From: DATLYF01 sp035575095
GTDB lineage: Bacteria; Pseudomonadota; Gammaproteobacteria; Competibacterales; Competibacteraceae
Direction of reading: 5' to 3'
Assembly (NCBI GenBank): GCA_035575095.1
Contig: DATLYF010000082.1
Span: 1-11,828, forward strand
Length of the DNA stretch: 11,828 nucleotides
Positions within the stretch are counted from its first letter, which is position 1. Each line of letters starts with the position of its first letter. Under the pieces are notes generated by a model that saw only the letters and a list, made by a program, of their open reading frames with translations, ran no database searches and was not told the origin of the DNA. Shown here piece by piece: positions 1-6,166 of the stretch. A program made the translations under genes and the position numbers.

Positions 1-276
1 GGGCTGGCTGGCGTCGACCTTGGGAGTTTCCGCCTTGGCGGGTTCCACCTTGGCGGCGTCGACCTTGGGCGTCTCGGATTTGGCCGGGGCCGCTGCCGCG
101 GCGGGCTTGGCGTCCTCGGTCTTGGGCGGCGTCACGGGGGCAGCCGGCTGGGCCGGGGGTTGGGAACCGTTGCCGGCAGGCGGGGCCTGCGTGGTGCCGC
201 TCTCGGGCTTGCCCTTGGTCGGCTGGCCGGTGGCCTTGAGGGATTTGCTGCTCTTGTCGTCTTTCCTGTCCGTCAT
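1..276 (-). CDS. hemX: HemX-like protein, N-terminal 92 residues (partial, runs off left edge)
   Basis: The reading frame starts at ATG 276 on the minus strand with MTDRKDDKSSKS and stays open to the window edge. What is visible is a lysine-rich start, then a long low-complexity stretch rich in Ala, Pro, Lys and Thr, ending in two copies of ETPKVDA set 15 residues apart. No membrane helix is reached. In many gammaproteobacteria the gene after hemC-hemD is hemX, a bitopic inner-membrane protein with a charged or disordered cytoplasmic N-terminus, a single helix and a large periplasmic part. The order, the 16-nt gap after hemD and the N-terminal character fit this. A GTG lies directly upstream in frame (279), with GGGGAC as a weak ribosome site. 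The name rests mainly on position in the operon; the diagnostic part lies outside the window. Confidence 0.7.
   Translation of the reverse strand, partial: MTDRKDDKSSKSLKATGQPTKGKPESGTTQAPPAGNGSQPPAQPAAPVTPPKTEDAKPAAAAAPAKSETPKVDAAKVEPAKAETPKVDASQP
10..69. repeat. Direct repeat, 15 bp, 45-nt period, inside hemX
   Basis: GGCGTCGACCTTGGG occurs at 10-24 and again at 55-69. The 45-nt period is 15 codons, and on the minus strand it encodes the repeated ETPKVDA in the disordered linker of the HemX-like protein. It is probably a coding repeat that can change length in frame, with no separate function. Confidence 0.7.
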
Positions 277-292
277 CACGAGTCCCCAAACA

Positions 293-1078
293 TCATGCCA
301 GGCGCGCCGGATACCATCGCTCCAGCGCTGCCACGATCGCCTGGTCGCTGGCGCTGTCGGCAAGCAGGACCGTCTGACGCCAGCCGAGCTGCCGCGCCAG
401 CGTCCGGGCACGCTCGCTGACCACGACCAGGGCCGTATCGGGCAACCATTGTTGCCCAGGTTTACCAGCAAGATCAAAGAGATTTCGGAGGCTTTCGCTG
501 CTGGTGGCGATCACCGCCTGGATTTCGCCGCGCTGCCAGTGGGCCAGCAGGGCAGCTGCATCGAGCGGCGGGCGCCGCCGCCGGTAAACTTCGGCCACGG
601 CCACCTCGGCGCCGCGGCTGCGCAGCGTCTCGGCCAGCAGCTCGCGACCGCCCGTGCCGCGCACGATCAGCACCCGCCAGCCGGCGACGTGCTGCAGGCC
701 GGGTAGCGCCAGCAGCGCCTCGCTGTTGTGGGGCGGCGGCGCGCTCAGGGTGGGCGTAAGCCCTGCCTCGGCCAGGGCGCGGGCAGTGGCCGGACCGATG
801 GCGGCCAGCCACAGCGCGGGCGGCAGCGGCTGCGGCAGCCAGGGCAGAGCATGGCGCACGGCGTTGGCGCTGGTGAAGACCGCCAGTTGACAGTGGCGCA
901 GGGGCTTCAGAGCACTGGCGACTTGCTCGGCCGGCAGGCCCTCGATGGCCATGACCGGGCAGCGGATGGCGCGGCCGCCGCGCGCCTCGATCAGTCGGCA
1001 CAGTGGTTCGGCCTGGTGGGCGGGACGGGTGACCAGCACCCCCAGACCGGCCAGACTGAGCCGCTGTTCAGTGGCCAT
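293..1078 (-). CDS. hemD: Uroporphyrinogen-III synthase
   Basis: HemD closes and rearranges the linear tetrapyrrole hydroxymethylbilane into uroporphyrinogen III in the cytoplasm, the branch point for heme, siroheme and cobalamin. The 261-residue protein starts MATEQRLSLAGLGVLVTRP. The GVLVTRP strand near residues 12-18, the TSANAVRHAL segment, the AAIGPATARAL segment and the late IATSSESLRNL motif are the usual HemD landmarks; sequence conservation in this family is otherwise low, and the length is normal. The ATG at 1078 lies inside the end of hemC (11-nt overlap), with AGG shortly upstream, so translational coupling is likely. The open frame continues upstream to 1519, but that part is the hemC antiphase and shows no HemD features. 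A HemX-like gene follows after 16 nt. Confidence 0.93.
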   Translation of the reverse strand: MATEQRLSLAGLGVLVTRPAHQAEPLCRLIEARGGRAIRCPVMAIEGLPAEQVASALKPLRHCQLAVFTSANAVRHALPWLPQPLPPALWLAAIGPATARALAEAGLTPTLSAPPPHNSEALLALPGLQHVAGWRVLIVRGTGGRELLAETLRSRGAEVAVAEVYRRRRPPLDAAALLAHWQRGEIQAVIATSSESLRNLFDLAGKPGQQWLPDTALVVVSERARTLARQLGWRQTVLLADSASDQAIVAALERWYPARLA

Positions 1079-2003
1079 AGACCTGGCGCAGGATGTCGGC
1101 CGCGCCGCGGGCCAGCAGCTCCTCGGCCAGGGCCTGGCCCAGCGCCACGGCGGCGCTGGCTGGGCCGCGCACCTCGCCGCGCACGATGCGGCTGCCGTCC
1201 GGTGCGCCCACCAGGCCGCGCAGCCAGAGTTCGTCCCCCTCCAGTTCGGCATAGCCGGCGATGGGTACCTGGCAGCCGCCCTGCAGACGGGCGCTGAAGG
1301 CGCGCTCGGCGGCCACCCGGGTATGGGTGGCGGCGTGATCCAGGGGCAGGATGTAGTCCAGCACGCGGCGGTCGTCGCGGCGGCACTCGATACCGATGGC
1401 GCCCTGGCCCACCGCCGGCAGGCTGAACTCCGGGTCCAGGCGGCGGCTGATGCGCTGCTCCAGCCCCAGGCGCTTGAGGCCGGCGGCGGCGAGGATGATG
1501 GCGTCGAACTCGCCGGCATCGAGCTTGGCCAGGCGGGTGTTGACGTTGCCTCTGAGGTCGATCAGGCGCAGCCGCGGGTAGCGCGCCGCCAGCTGGCAGC
1601 GCCGGCGCAGGCTGCAGGTGCCGACGCGGGCATCCTCGGGCAACTGGGTGGGATCGGGGTGATGCAGCGAGACGTAGGCATCGCGCGGATCCTCCCGCTC
1701 CAGGATCACCGGCAGGTACAGCCCGGCGGGGATCTCGGCGTCCACCGGCACATCCTTCATGGAATGCACGGCGATGTCGGCGTGACCGTCCAGCAGACCC
1801 TGCTCCAGCTCCTTCACGAACAGGCCCTTGCCGCCTACCTTGGCCAGAGGGCTGTCGAGGATCTTGTCGCCACGGGTGGTCATGCCCAGCAGCTCCACGT
1901 GCAGATCGGGATGGAGCGTGCGCAGGCGTTCGGCCACGTGTTCGGCCTGCCAGAGTGCCAGCGGGCTCTTGCGGGTGGCGATGCGGAGAGTGTCGTGGGT
2001 CAT
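1068..2003 (-). CDS. hemC: Porphobilinogen deaminase (hydroxymethylbilane synthase)
   Basis: HemC condenses four porphobilinogen molecules into hydroxymethylbilane, using a covalently bound dipyrromethane cofactor. The 311-residue length is standard. Visible family features are the start MTHDTLRIATRKSPLALWQ, HSMKD at 80-84 with the catalytic aspartate at 84, the arginine-rich GTCSLRRRCQL stretch around 128-138, RGNVNTRL near 151-158, and the cofactor-binding cysteine in GGCQVPIA (Cys244). The ATG at 2003 is the start matching the family N-terminus; no strong Shine-Dalgarno sequence precedes it. It lies 92 nt downstream of the RNA methyltransferase gene on the same strand and overlaps hemD by 11 nt, so hemC, hemD and hemX form one operon, perhaps with its own promoter in the 92-nt gap. 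Confidence 0.97.
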   Translation of the reverse strand: MTHDTLRIATRKSPLALWQAEHVAERLRTLHPDLHVELLGMTTRGDKILDSPLAKVGGKGLFVKELEQGLLDGHADIAVHSMKDVPVDAEIPAGLYLPVILEREDPRDAYVSLHHPDPTQLPEDARVGTCSLRRRCQLAARYPRLRLIDLRGNVNTRLAKLDAGEFDAIILAAAGLKRLGLEQRISRRLDPEFSLPAVGQGAIGIECRRDDRRVLDYILPLDHAATHTRVAAERAFSARLQGGCQVPIAGYAELEGDELWLRGLVGAPDGSRIVRGEVRGPASAAVALGQALAEELLARGAADILRQVYGH

Positions 2004-2030
2004 GGCAACGCAGGCTGGGATGGGGGACTT

Positions 2031-2060
2031 AGCTTAGTGCAGATGGCAGATCCCTGTCAT
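2031..2060 (-). promoter_or_regulatory. Possible sigma70 promoter for hemCDX
   Basis: In the 92-nt gap upstream of hemC the minus strand reads ATGACA (2060-2055; five of six with TTGACA), an 18-nt spacer, then TAAGCT (2036-2031; a weak -10 match). This would let hemCDX be transcribed apart from the methyltransferase gene. The -10 is poor, so this is only a candidate. Confidence 0.3.
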
Positions 2061-2095
2061 CCGAATGAAACAAGGACTTGGACAAGAGATGCGGT

Positions 2096-3307
2096 TCAGG
2101 CGCGGCGCCGCAGCCGTGCCATGTAGAAACCGTCCCATCCCTCCCGGTCCGGGCGCAGGGTGCGCTCCTCCTCCAGTTCCCACTGCCCCGGGTGCTGCGC
2201 CAGGAACCCGCGCACCTGTTCCTGGTTCTCCGCCGGCAGCAGGCTGCAGGTGGCGTAGACCAGCAGCCCGCCGGGCCGGGTCATGGCGCTGTAGCGGGCG
2301 AGGATATCGCGTTGCAGCTCCACCAGGCGCCCGATCTCATCGGGGCTGAGCTTCCACTTCTTGTCCGGATTGCGGCGCAGCACGCCGAGCCCGGAGCAGG
2401 GCACGTCCAGCAACAGCCGGTCGGCGCTGTCGCGCAGGCGCTTGAAGGTCTTGTTGGATTCGATCACCCGGGTCTCGATGATCCCGGCGCCGTTGCGGCG
2501 GGCACGACGGCGCAGTTCCTGCAGCTTCCAGTGGTGCAGGTCGAGGGCGATGATACGGCCGCGGTTGTGCATCAGCGCGGCGAGATGCAGGGTCTTGCCG
2601 CCAGCGCCGGCGCAGGCGTCGATCACCCGCTGTCCGGGTTCGACCTGCAGGAAGGGGGCGACCAGTTGCGAGGCGGCGTCCTGCACCTCGAACAGGCCCT
2701 GACGGAAGGCGGCGCTCTGGAACACGTTGCGCCGCTCGGTGAGGCGCAGGGCGTCGGGCAGCCCCGCCACCGGCATCGCGGCGATGCCCTCGGCGGTCAG
2801 GGCCTGGAGCAGGCGCTCGCGCTCGGTCTTGAGCGTATTGACCCGCAGGAACACCTCGGCCGGGCGATTGAGGGCGGTGAGCAGCCCCGGCCAGTCAGGA
2901 CCGAACGCGCGGCTGCCCAGCTCGTCCAGCCAGTCGGGGATGGATTCGGCCAGTGCCCGCGGCAGGGGCGAGGAGGGGGCGTCCACCAGCCCGGCCAGCT
3001 CCGGCCAGTCGGGGAGGCTATGGCCCTGCGCCCGCCGCCAGGTGCCCCACACCCGCCACAGGCGCTCGGCGCTCACCGCCGCGGGCACCAGGTACTCGCC
3101 CGGCGGCAGCCCGGCCGCATGCCAGAGCCGCCGCCAGTGGCGCACGATCTCGTAACAGCCCTCGGCGAACTGGCGGCGGTCGCGGGCACCCCAGCGCGGA
3201 TTGGCAGCAAGCGCCTGCTCGATCACCTTGTCGGCGTGGCGGCCCTGGGCGAACACCGCCAGCAGGGCCTGCACCAGTTGCTCCACCAGGTTGCGATGGA
3301 TCTTCAA
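2096..3307 (-). CDS. RsmB/Nop2-family SAM-dependent RNA m5C methyltransferase
   Basis: The predicted enzyme methylates cytosine C5 in RNA with S-adenosylmethionine. With a TTG start at 3307 it has 403 residues. Residues 1-130 are a helical region like the NusB-type N-terminal domain of RsmB. The Rossmann methyltransferase core carries the SAM loop DACAGAGGKT (about 230-239), DVPCSGLG (Cys304) and YATCSLL (Cys354), the two cysteines used in the m5C reaction, and a C-terminal WDGFYMARL. The TTG is preferred because AGAGGA lies 7 nt upstream and translation then begins MKIHRNLVEQ; the frame can be extended to a TTG at 3367, but that would run across the argH -10 box. It heads the run towards hemC. 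Whether it is the 16S C967 enzyme RsmB or a paralogue with another RNA target cannot be decided here. Confidence 0.88.
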   Translation of the reverse strand: MKIHRNLVEQLVQALLAVFAQGRHADKVIEQALAANPRWGARDRRQFAEGCYEIVRHWRRLWHAAGLPPGEYLVPAAVSAERLWRVWGTWRRAQGHSLPDWPELAGLVDAPSSPLPRALAESIPDWLDELGSRAFGPDWPGLLTALNRPAEVFLRVNTLKTERERLLQALTAEGIAAMPVAGLPDALRLTERRNVFQSAAFRQGLFEVQDAASQLVAPFLQVEPGQRVIDACAGAGGKTLHLAALMHNRGRIIALDLHHWKLQELRRRARRNGAGIIETRVIESNKTFKRLRDSADRLLLDVPCSGLGVLRRNPDKKWKLSPDEIGRLVELQRDILARYSAMTRPGGLLVYATCSLLPAENQEQVRGFLAQHPGQWELEEERTLRPDREGWDGFYMARLRRRA

Positions 3308-3314
3308 GACGGGT

Positions 3315-3320
3315 TCCTCT
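3315..3320 (-). promoter_or_regulatory. Ribosome binding site supporting a TTG start
   Basis: The minus strand reads AGAGGA 7 nt before TTG 3307. No ATG or GTG with a comparable site occurs nearby, so this site is the main reason to place the methyltransferase start at the TTG. Confidence 0.6.
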
Positions 3321-3342
3321 CGGTTGCGGGCGCCGCGCACCC

Positions 3343-3348
3343 TATAAT
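3343..3348 (+). promoter_or_regulatory. -10 element for argH
   Basis: A perfect TATAAT sits in the 86-nt divergent gap, 45 nt before the argH ATG. No good -35 hexamer lies 16-18 nt upstream (the 17-nt position reads TCGGTT), so an activator or a weak core promoter is possible. Transcription would start near 3355 and give a leader of about 40 nt. Confidence 0.55.
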
Positions 3349-3393
3349 CAAGCCCTTTGCCACGCAAGCGGCGTATTCATCGGGACCAGCATC

Positions 3394-4797
3394 ATGAGCA
3401 GCGAGCAGAGCAAGGCAACCAACGTGCAGTGGGGTGGACGCTTCACCGAGAGCACCGACCAGTTCGTGCAGGAGTTCACCGCCTCGGTGGGCTTCGACCA
3501 GCGCATGTACCGCCAGGACATCCAGGGCTCCATCGCCCACGCCACCATGCTGGCCCAGGTCGGGGTGCTGTCTGCGGCCGATCATGAGGCCATCGTGCAG
3601 GGCCTGACCCGGATCCGCGAGGAGATTGAGCGCGGCGAGTTCCAGTGGTCGGTGGCGCTGGAGGACGTGCACATGAACATCGAGGCGCATCTGACCGCGC
3701 GCATCGGCGACGCCGGCAAGCGCCTGCACACCGGGCGCTCGCGCAACGACCAGGTGGCCACCGATATCCGGCTCTATCTGCGCGAGGCCATCGACGCCGT
3801 GTTGGCCGAGCTGAAACGCTTGCAGGGCGGTCTGGTGGAGCTGGCCGAGCGCGAAGCCGACACCATCATGCCTGGCTTCACCCACCTGCAAGTGGCCCAG
3901 CCGGTGACCTTCGGCCACCATCTGCTGGCCTGGTTCGAGAGCCTCAAGCGCGACTACGGCCGCTTCCAGGACTGCCGCAAGCGCCTCAACCTGTGCCCGC
4001 TGGGGGCGGCGGCCCTGGCCGGCACCACCTATCCTATCGACCGCCACCTGACGGCGCGGCTGCTCGGCTTCGACGGGCCCACCGAGAACTCCCTGGACTC
4101 GGTTTCCGATCGCGACTTCGCCATCGAGTTCTGCGCGGCTGCCAGCCTCTTGCTCATCCATTTGTCGCGTTTTTCCGAGGAGCTGATCCTGTGGGCCTCG
4201 GCTCAGTTCGGCTTCATCGATATCCCCGACCGCTTCTGCACCGGCTCCAGCATCATGCCGCAGAAAAAGAACCCGGACGTGCCGGAGCTGGTGCGCGGCA
4301 AGAGCGGCCGGGCGGTGGGTCATCTGCTCGGCCTGCTGACCCTGATGAAGGGCCAGCCGCTGGCTTACAACAAGGACAACCAGGAGGACAAAGAGCCGCT
4401 GTTCGACACCGTGGACACGGTGCTCGGCTGTCTGCGCGCCTTCGCCGACATGGTGCCGGCGCTCACGCCGCGGCGCGAGGCCATGCGCGAATCGGCGCGC
4501 AAGGGCTTCGCCACCGCCACCGATCTGGCCGACTACCTGGTGCGCAAGGGCGTGGCCTTCCGCGACGCCCACGAGATCGTCGGCCGCGCGGTGCGCCTCG
4601 GCGTGGAGAGTGGGCGCGACCTGGCGCAGATGAGCCTGGAAGAGCTGCGCCAGTTCTCCAGCGCCATCGAGGCCGATGTGTTCGACTGCCTGACCCTGGA
4701 GGGCTCGGTGGCGGCGCGCGACCACTTCGGCGGCACCGCGCCTGCGCAGGTGCGGGCGGCCTGCGAGCGGGCGCGGACCTGGCTGGCCGGCAACTGA
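3394..4797 (+). CDS. argH: Argininosuccinate lyase
   Basis: ArgH splits argininosuccinate into arginine and fumarate, the last step of arginine synthesis, as a cytoplasmic homotetramer. The 467-residue protein begins MSSEQSKATNVQWGGRF, the usual N-terminus; an open frame continues upstream but shows no family similarity. Key parts are DVHMNIE near 91-97, HTGRSRND at 112-119, GFTHLQVAQP at 161-170 with the conserved His164, and the fumarase/aspartase-superfamily signature GSSIMPQKKNPD at 284-295, the mobile loop with the catalytic serine. All expected residues are present. The ribosome site is weak (GGGA about 10 nt upstream). It is divergent from the RNA methyltransferase gene and ends 4 nt short of the stop of the convergent glycosidase gene. 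Confidence 0.97.
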   Translation: MSSEQSKATNVQWGGRFTESTDQFVQEFTASVGFDQRMYRQDIQGSIAHATMLAQVGVLSAADHEAIVQGLTRIREEIERGEFQWSVALEDVHMNIEAHLTARIGDAGKRLHTGRSRNDQVATDIRLYLREAIDAVLAELKRLQGGLVELAEREADTIMPGFTHLQVAQPVTFGHHLLAWFESLKRDYGRFQDCRKRLNLCPLGAAALAGTTYPIDRHLTARLLGFDGPTENSLDSVSDRDFAIEFCAAASLLLIHLSRFSEELILWASAQFGFIDIPDRFCTGSSIMPQKKNPDVPELVRGKSGRAVGHLLGLLTLMKGQPLAYNKDNQEDKEPLFDTVDTVLGCLRAFADMVPALTPRREAMRESARKGFATATDLADYLVRKGVAFRDAHEIVGRAVRLGVESGRDLAQMSLEELRQFSSAIEADVFDCLTLEGSVAARDHFGGTAPAQVRAACERARTWLAGN

Positions 4798-4801
4798 GCC
4801 G

Positions 4802-5740
4802 TCACAGCCCCAGCTCCGCCCGGGTGGCAGGGCCGACGATGCCGTCGGCTCTGAGCCCCCGGCTTTCCTGGAACAGGCGCACGGCACGCGCCGTCAGGTG
4901 GCCGAAACGGCCGTCTTCGACGAGATTGAAGCCATGACGGTTGAGCGCCTGCTGTAGCGCCTTGACGTCTGCGCCCTCCAGCAGCGGCGAGGTCAGGAAC
5001 AGTGGGCGCTCCTCGCCGTCCAGGTCGACGGCGGCTACCCGGCCCAAGCCGAGGCTTGCCTCGTCGATGATGCGGCCGCGCACGCTGAGCGGCAGGGGCA
5101 GATCCCACTTCTTGTCCTTGATCAGCGCATTGAACGCCTCCATGCGATAGACGGTTTTGCGCAGCAGGGCGTTGGCGTGGTTGGCCAGCCAGCGCTTGCG
5201 CGTATCGACGTAGCGTTTGATCCACTCCTGCTCGCCCAGGGTGGCGACGTCGCCATGTTCGGCCAGCACCCGATCGCGTATCCGCCTGAGGCTGCCGTGC
5301 ACTTGGCTGTCGTAGATGACCGTAACGCCCAGCGCCAGCCCGAGCCCCAACGCGCGCGCCTGCCGCTCAGCCGGGCTCCAGTAGATAGCGTCGAAGAACT
5401 CATCCTGCACGAGGCGCATCACGGGATCACTGCCCGCTGTCTCCAGGAGTCGGCGTAACTGGCGGTCGTGATCGAGCCCGAGGTCGGGTTTCTGGAGCGC
5501 GGGCAGATAAGGGCGCAAGGCGGCGGCGTATTCGGCGGCGTCCTGCTCGCAATAGCGGTTGATCAGCAAATACAGATTGCCGCTGGCCAGGGTGGTCTGG
5601 GAGCGGCCATAGGTGAGGTGTCCGGGATCGCCGGGCAGCAGGGTCACCCGGCCATACTCGCCCAGTACGCTGCCGGTCTCGAAAATATTGACGATGGCCT
5701 GAGCGGTCTTGCGCTGCAAGTCGGTGAGCGTATCGGGCAT
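4802..5740 (-). CDS. GH46 chitosanase-like glycosidase with C-terminal peptidoglycan-binding domain
   Basis: The 312-residue protein starts at ATG 5740, 8 nt after a strong GGAGG. Residues 1-240 resemble family 46 glycoside hydrolases (chitosanases, lysozyme-like fold). Glu21 in NIFETGS and Asp38 in PGDPGHLTYGRSQ stand 17 residues apart, close to the Glu/Asp catalytic pair of that family, and VIYDSQVHGS at 141-150 matches the conserved YD..VQHG segment. Residues about 252-312 are a PG_binding_1 repeat (ADVKALQQALNRHG, then DGRFG, then ADGIVGPATRAEL). The likely substrate is a wall or chitosan-type glycan, but this is inference. There is no signal peptide: the N-terminus is a hydrophilic helix. 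An in-frame extension upstream of 5740 looks non-coding. It is last in the DUF2235 cassette, 82 nt after the small membrane-protein gene. The GH46 assignment is moderate; the binding domain is clear. Confidence 0.72.
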   Translation of the reverse strand: MPDTLTDLQRKTAQAIVNIFETGSVLGEYGRVTLLPGDPGHLTYGRSQTTLASGNLYLLINRYCEQDAAEYAAALRPYLPALQKPDLGLDHDRQLRRLLETAGSDPVMRLVQDEFFDAIYWSPAERQARALGLGLALGVTVIYDSQVHGSLRRIRDRVLAEHGDVATLGEQEWIKRYVDTRKRWLANHANALLRKTVYRMEAFNALIKDKKWDLPLPLSVRGRIIDEASLGLGRVAAVDLDGEERPLFLTSPLLEGADVKALQQALNRHGFNLVEDGRFGHLTARAVRLFQESRGLRADGIVGPATRAELGL

Positions 5741-5792
5741 GGCGAGAACCTCCGAATCATGGGTGATGAGCTCTCTACAGGCCAGCCGCAAT

Positions 5793-5819
5793 CCCGCCGT
5801 GTGGGCAAGAGGCGGCGGG
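5793..5819. other. Inverted repeat in the leader of the glycosidase gene
   Basis: CCCGCCG (5793-5799) and CGGCGGG (5813-5819) form a perfect 7-bp stem around a 13-nt loop. It sits just after the stop of the small upstream gene and 53 nt before the glycosidase start. No T-run follows on the minus strand, so it is not a classic terminator. It could stabilise or attenuate the distal transcript, or be chance in GC-rich DNA. Confidence 0.3.
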
Positions 5820-5822
5820 TCC

Positions 5823-6141
5823 TCAACGGAAATACCCCGTGCCGCTGGCGCTGATCTCGCGGTAGCGGCGCAACTGGTCGGGTGTCGGCGGCCAGTCGCG
5901 GAAGCGCAGCCGGTGAGCCTGGCTGGCCTGCTCCAGGGCTGCCAGCAGCCTCCTTTCCTCCGCGCCGGCATCCGGAGCGGACGGCGGCAGGCCCGAGGCC
6001 AGCACGATCAGCAGCGGCGGCCATAGTGGCCAGAGGCCGTGCCGAGTGGCGGGTGGCGGGTGGCGGAATCCACAGCGGGGCGCGCTCGCTGGCGCTGGCA
6101 GACGGCGGGGCTGCCGGGCCGGCGGTCGGGGCGACGGGCAT
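5823..6141 (-). pseudogene. Small proline-rich single-pass membrane protein, frame broken at a 7-bp repeat
   Basis: No family is recognised. From ATG 6141, 25 nt after the DUF2235 stop, the frame reads MPVAPTAGPAAPPSASASER with strong third-position GC, then reaches a threefold CCGCCAC repeat and becomes incoherent. The coding-like frame resumes one register over as RHGLWPLWPPLLIVLASG, a hydrophobic segment, then a charged tail (RRLLAALEQASQ, RFRDWPPTPDQL) ending ASGTGYFR and TGA at 5823. Removing one 7-nt unit joins the halves into a 103-residue protein: a Pro/Ala-rich N-terminus, one membrane helix or late signal anchor at about 33-49, and a roughly 50-residue polar domain. As written, only a 60-residue piece from GTG 6005 could be made, without the hydrophobic part. 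It lies between two predicted hydrolases, so a helper, anchor or immunity role is possible but unproven. Confidence 0.5.
6046..6066. repeat. Tandem repeat, 3 x 7 bp (GTGGCGG)
   Basis: Three perfect adjacent copies of GTGGCGG (plus strand; CCGCCAC on the coding minus strand) occur inside the small membrane-protein gene. The unit is not a multiple of three, so gain or loss of a copy shifts the frame. Two copies would give one continuous 103-codon frame. Confidence 0.9.
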
Positions 6142-6166
6142 GGTCGCTACGACTCGCAGCGGGCCG

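Noticed and set aside
945..2126. Long plus-strand open frame opposite hemC and hemD
   Set aside because: Antisense shadow of two well-supported genes, with Gln/Ala/Gly-rich composition and no motif.
3371..3380. Possible ArgR box upstream of argH (ATTCA half-site at 3375-3379)
   Set aside because: Only one half-site is present; the matching TGAAT half at the required distance is absent.
2078..3397. Long plus-strand open frame (439 codons) opposite the methyltransferase gene
   Set aside because: It is the antisense of a clear RsmB-family gene in high-GC DNA; its product is low-complexity Gln/His/Gly/Ala with no recognisable motif.
3304..4887. Minus-strand open frame of 527 codons opposite argH
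   Set aside because: Antisense shadow of argH, whose catalytic signature is intact on the plus strand; no ribosome site or motif on the minus strand.
5741..5971. In-frame N-terminal extension of the glycosidase to 5971
   Set aside because: The extension shows no conserved features, would overlap the small membrane-protein gene, and the strong GGAGG site points to ATG 5740.
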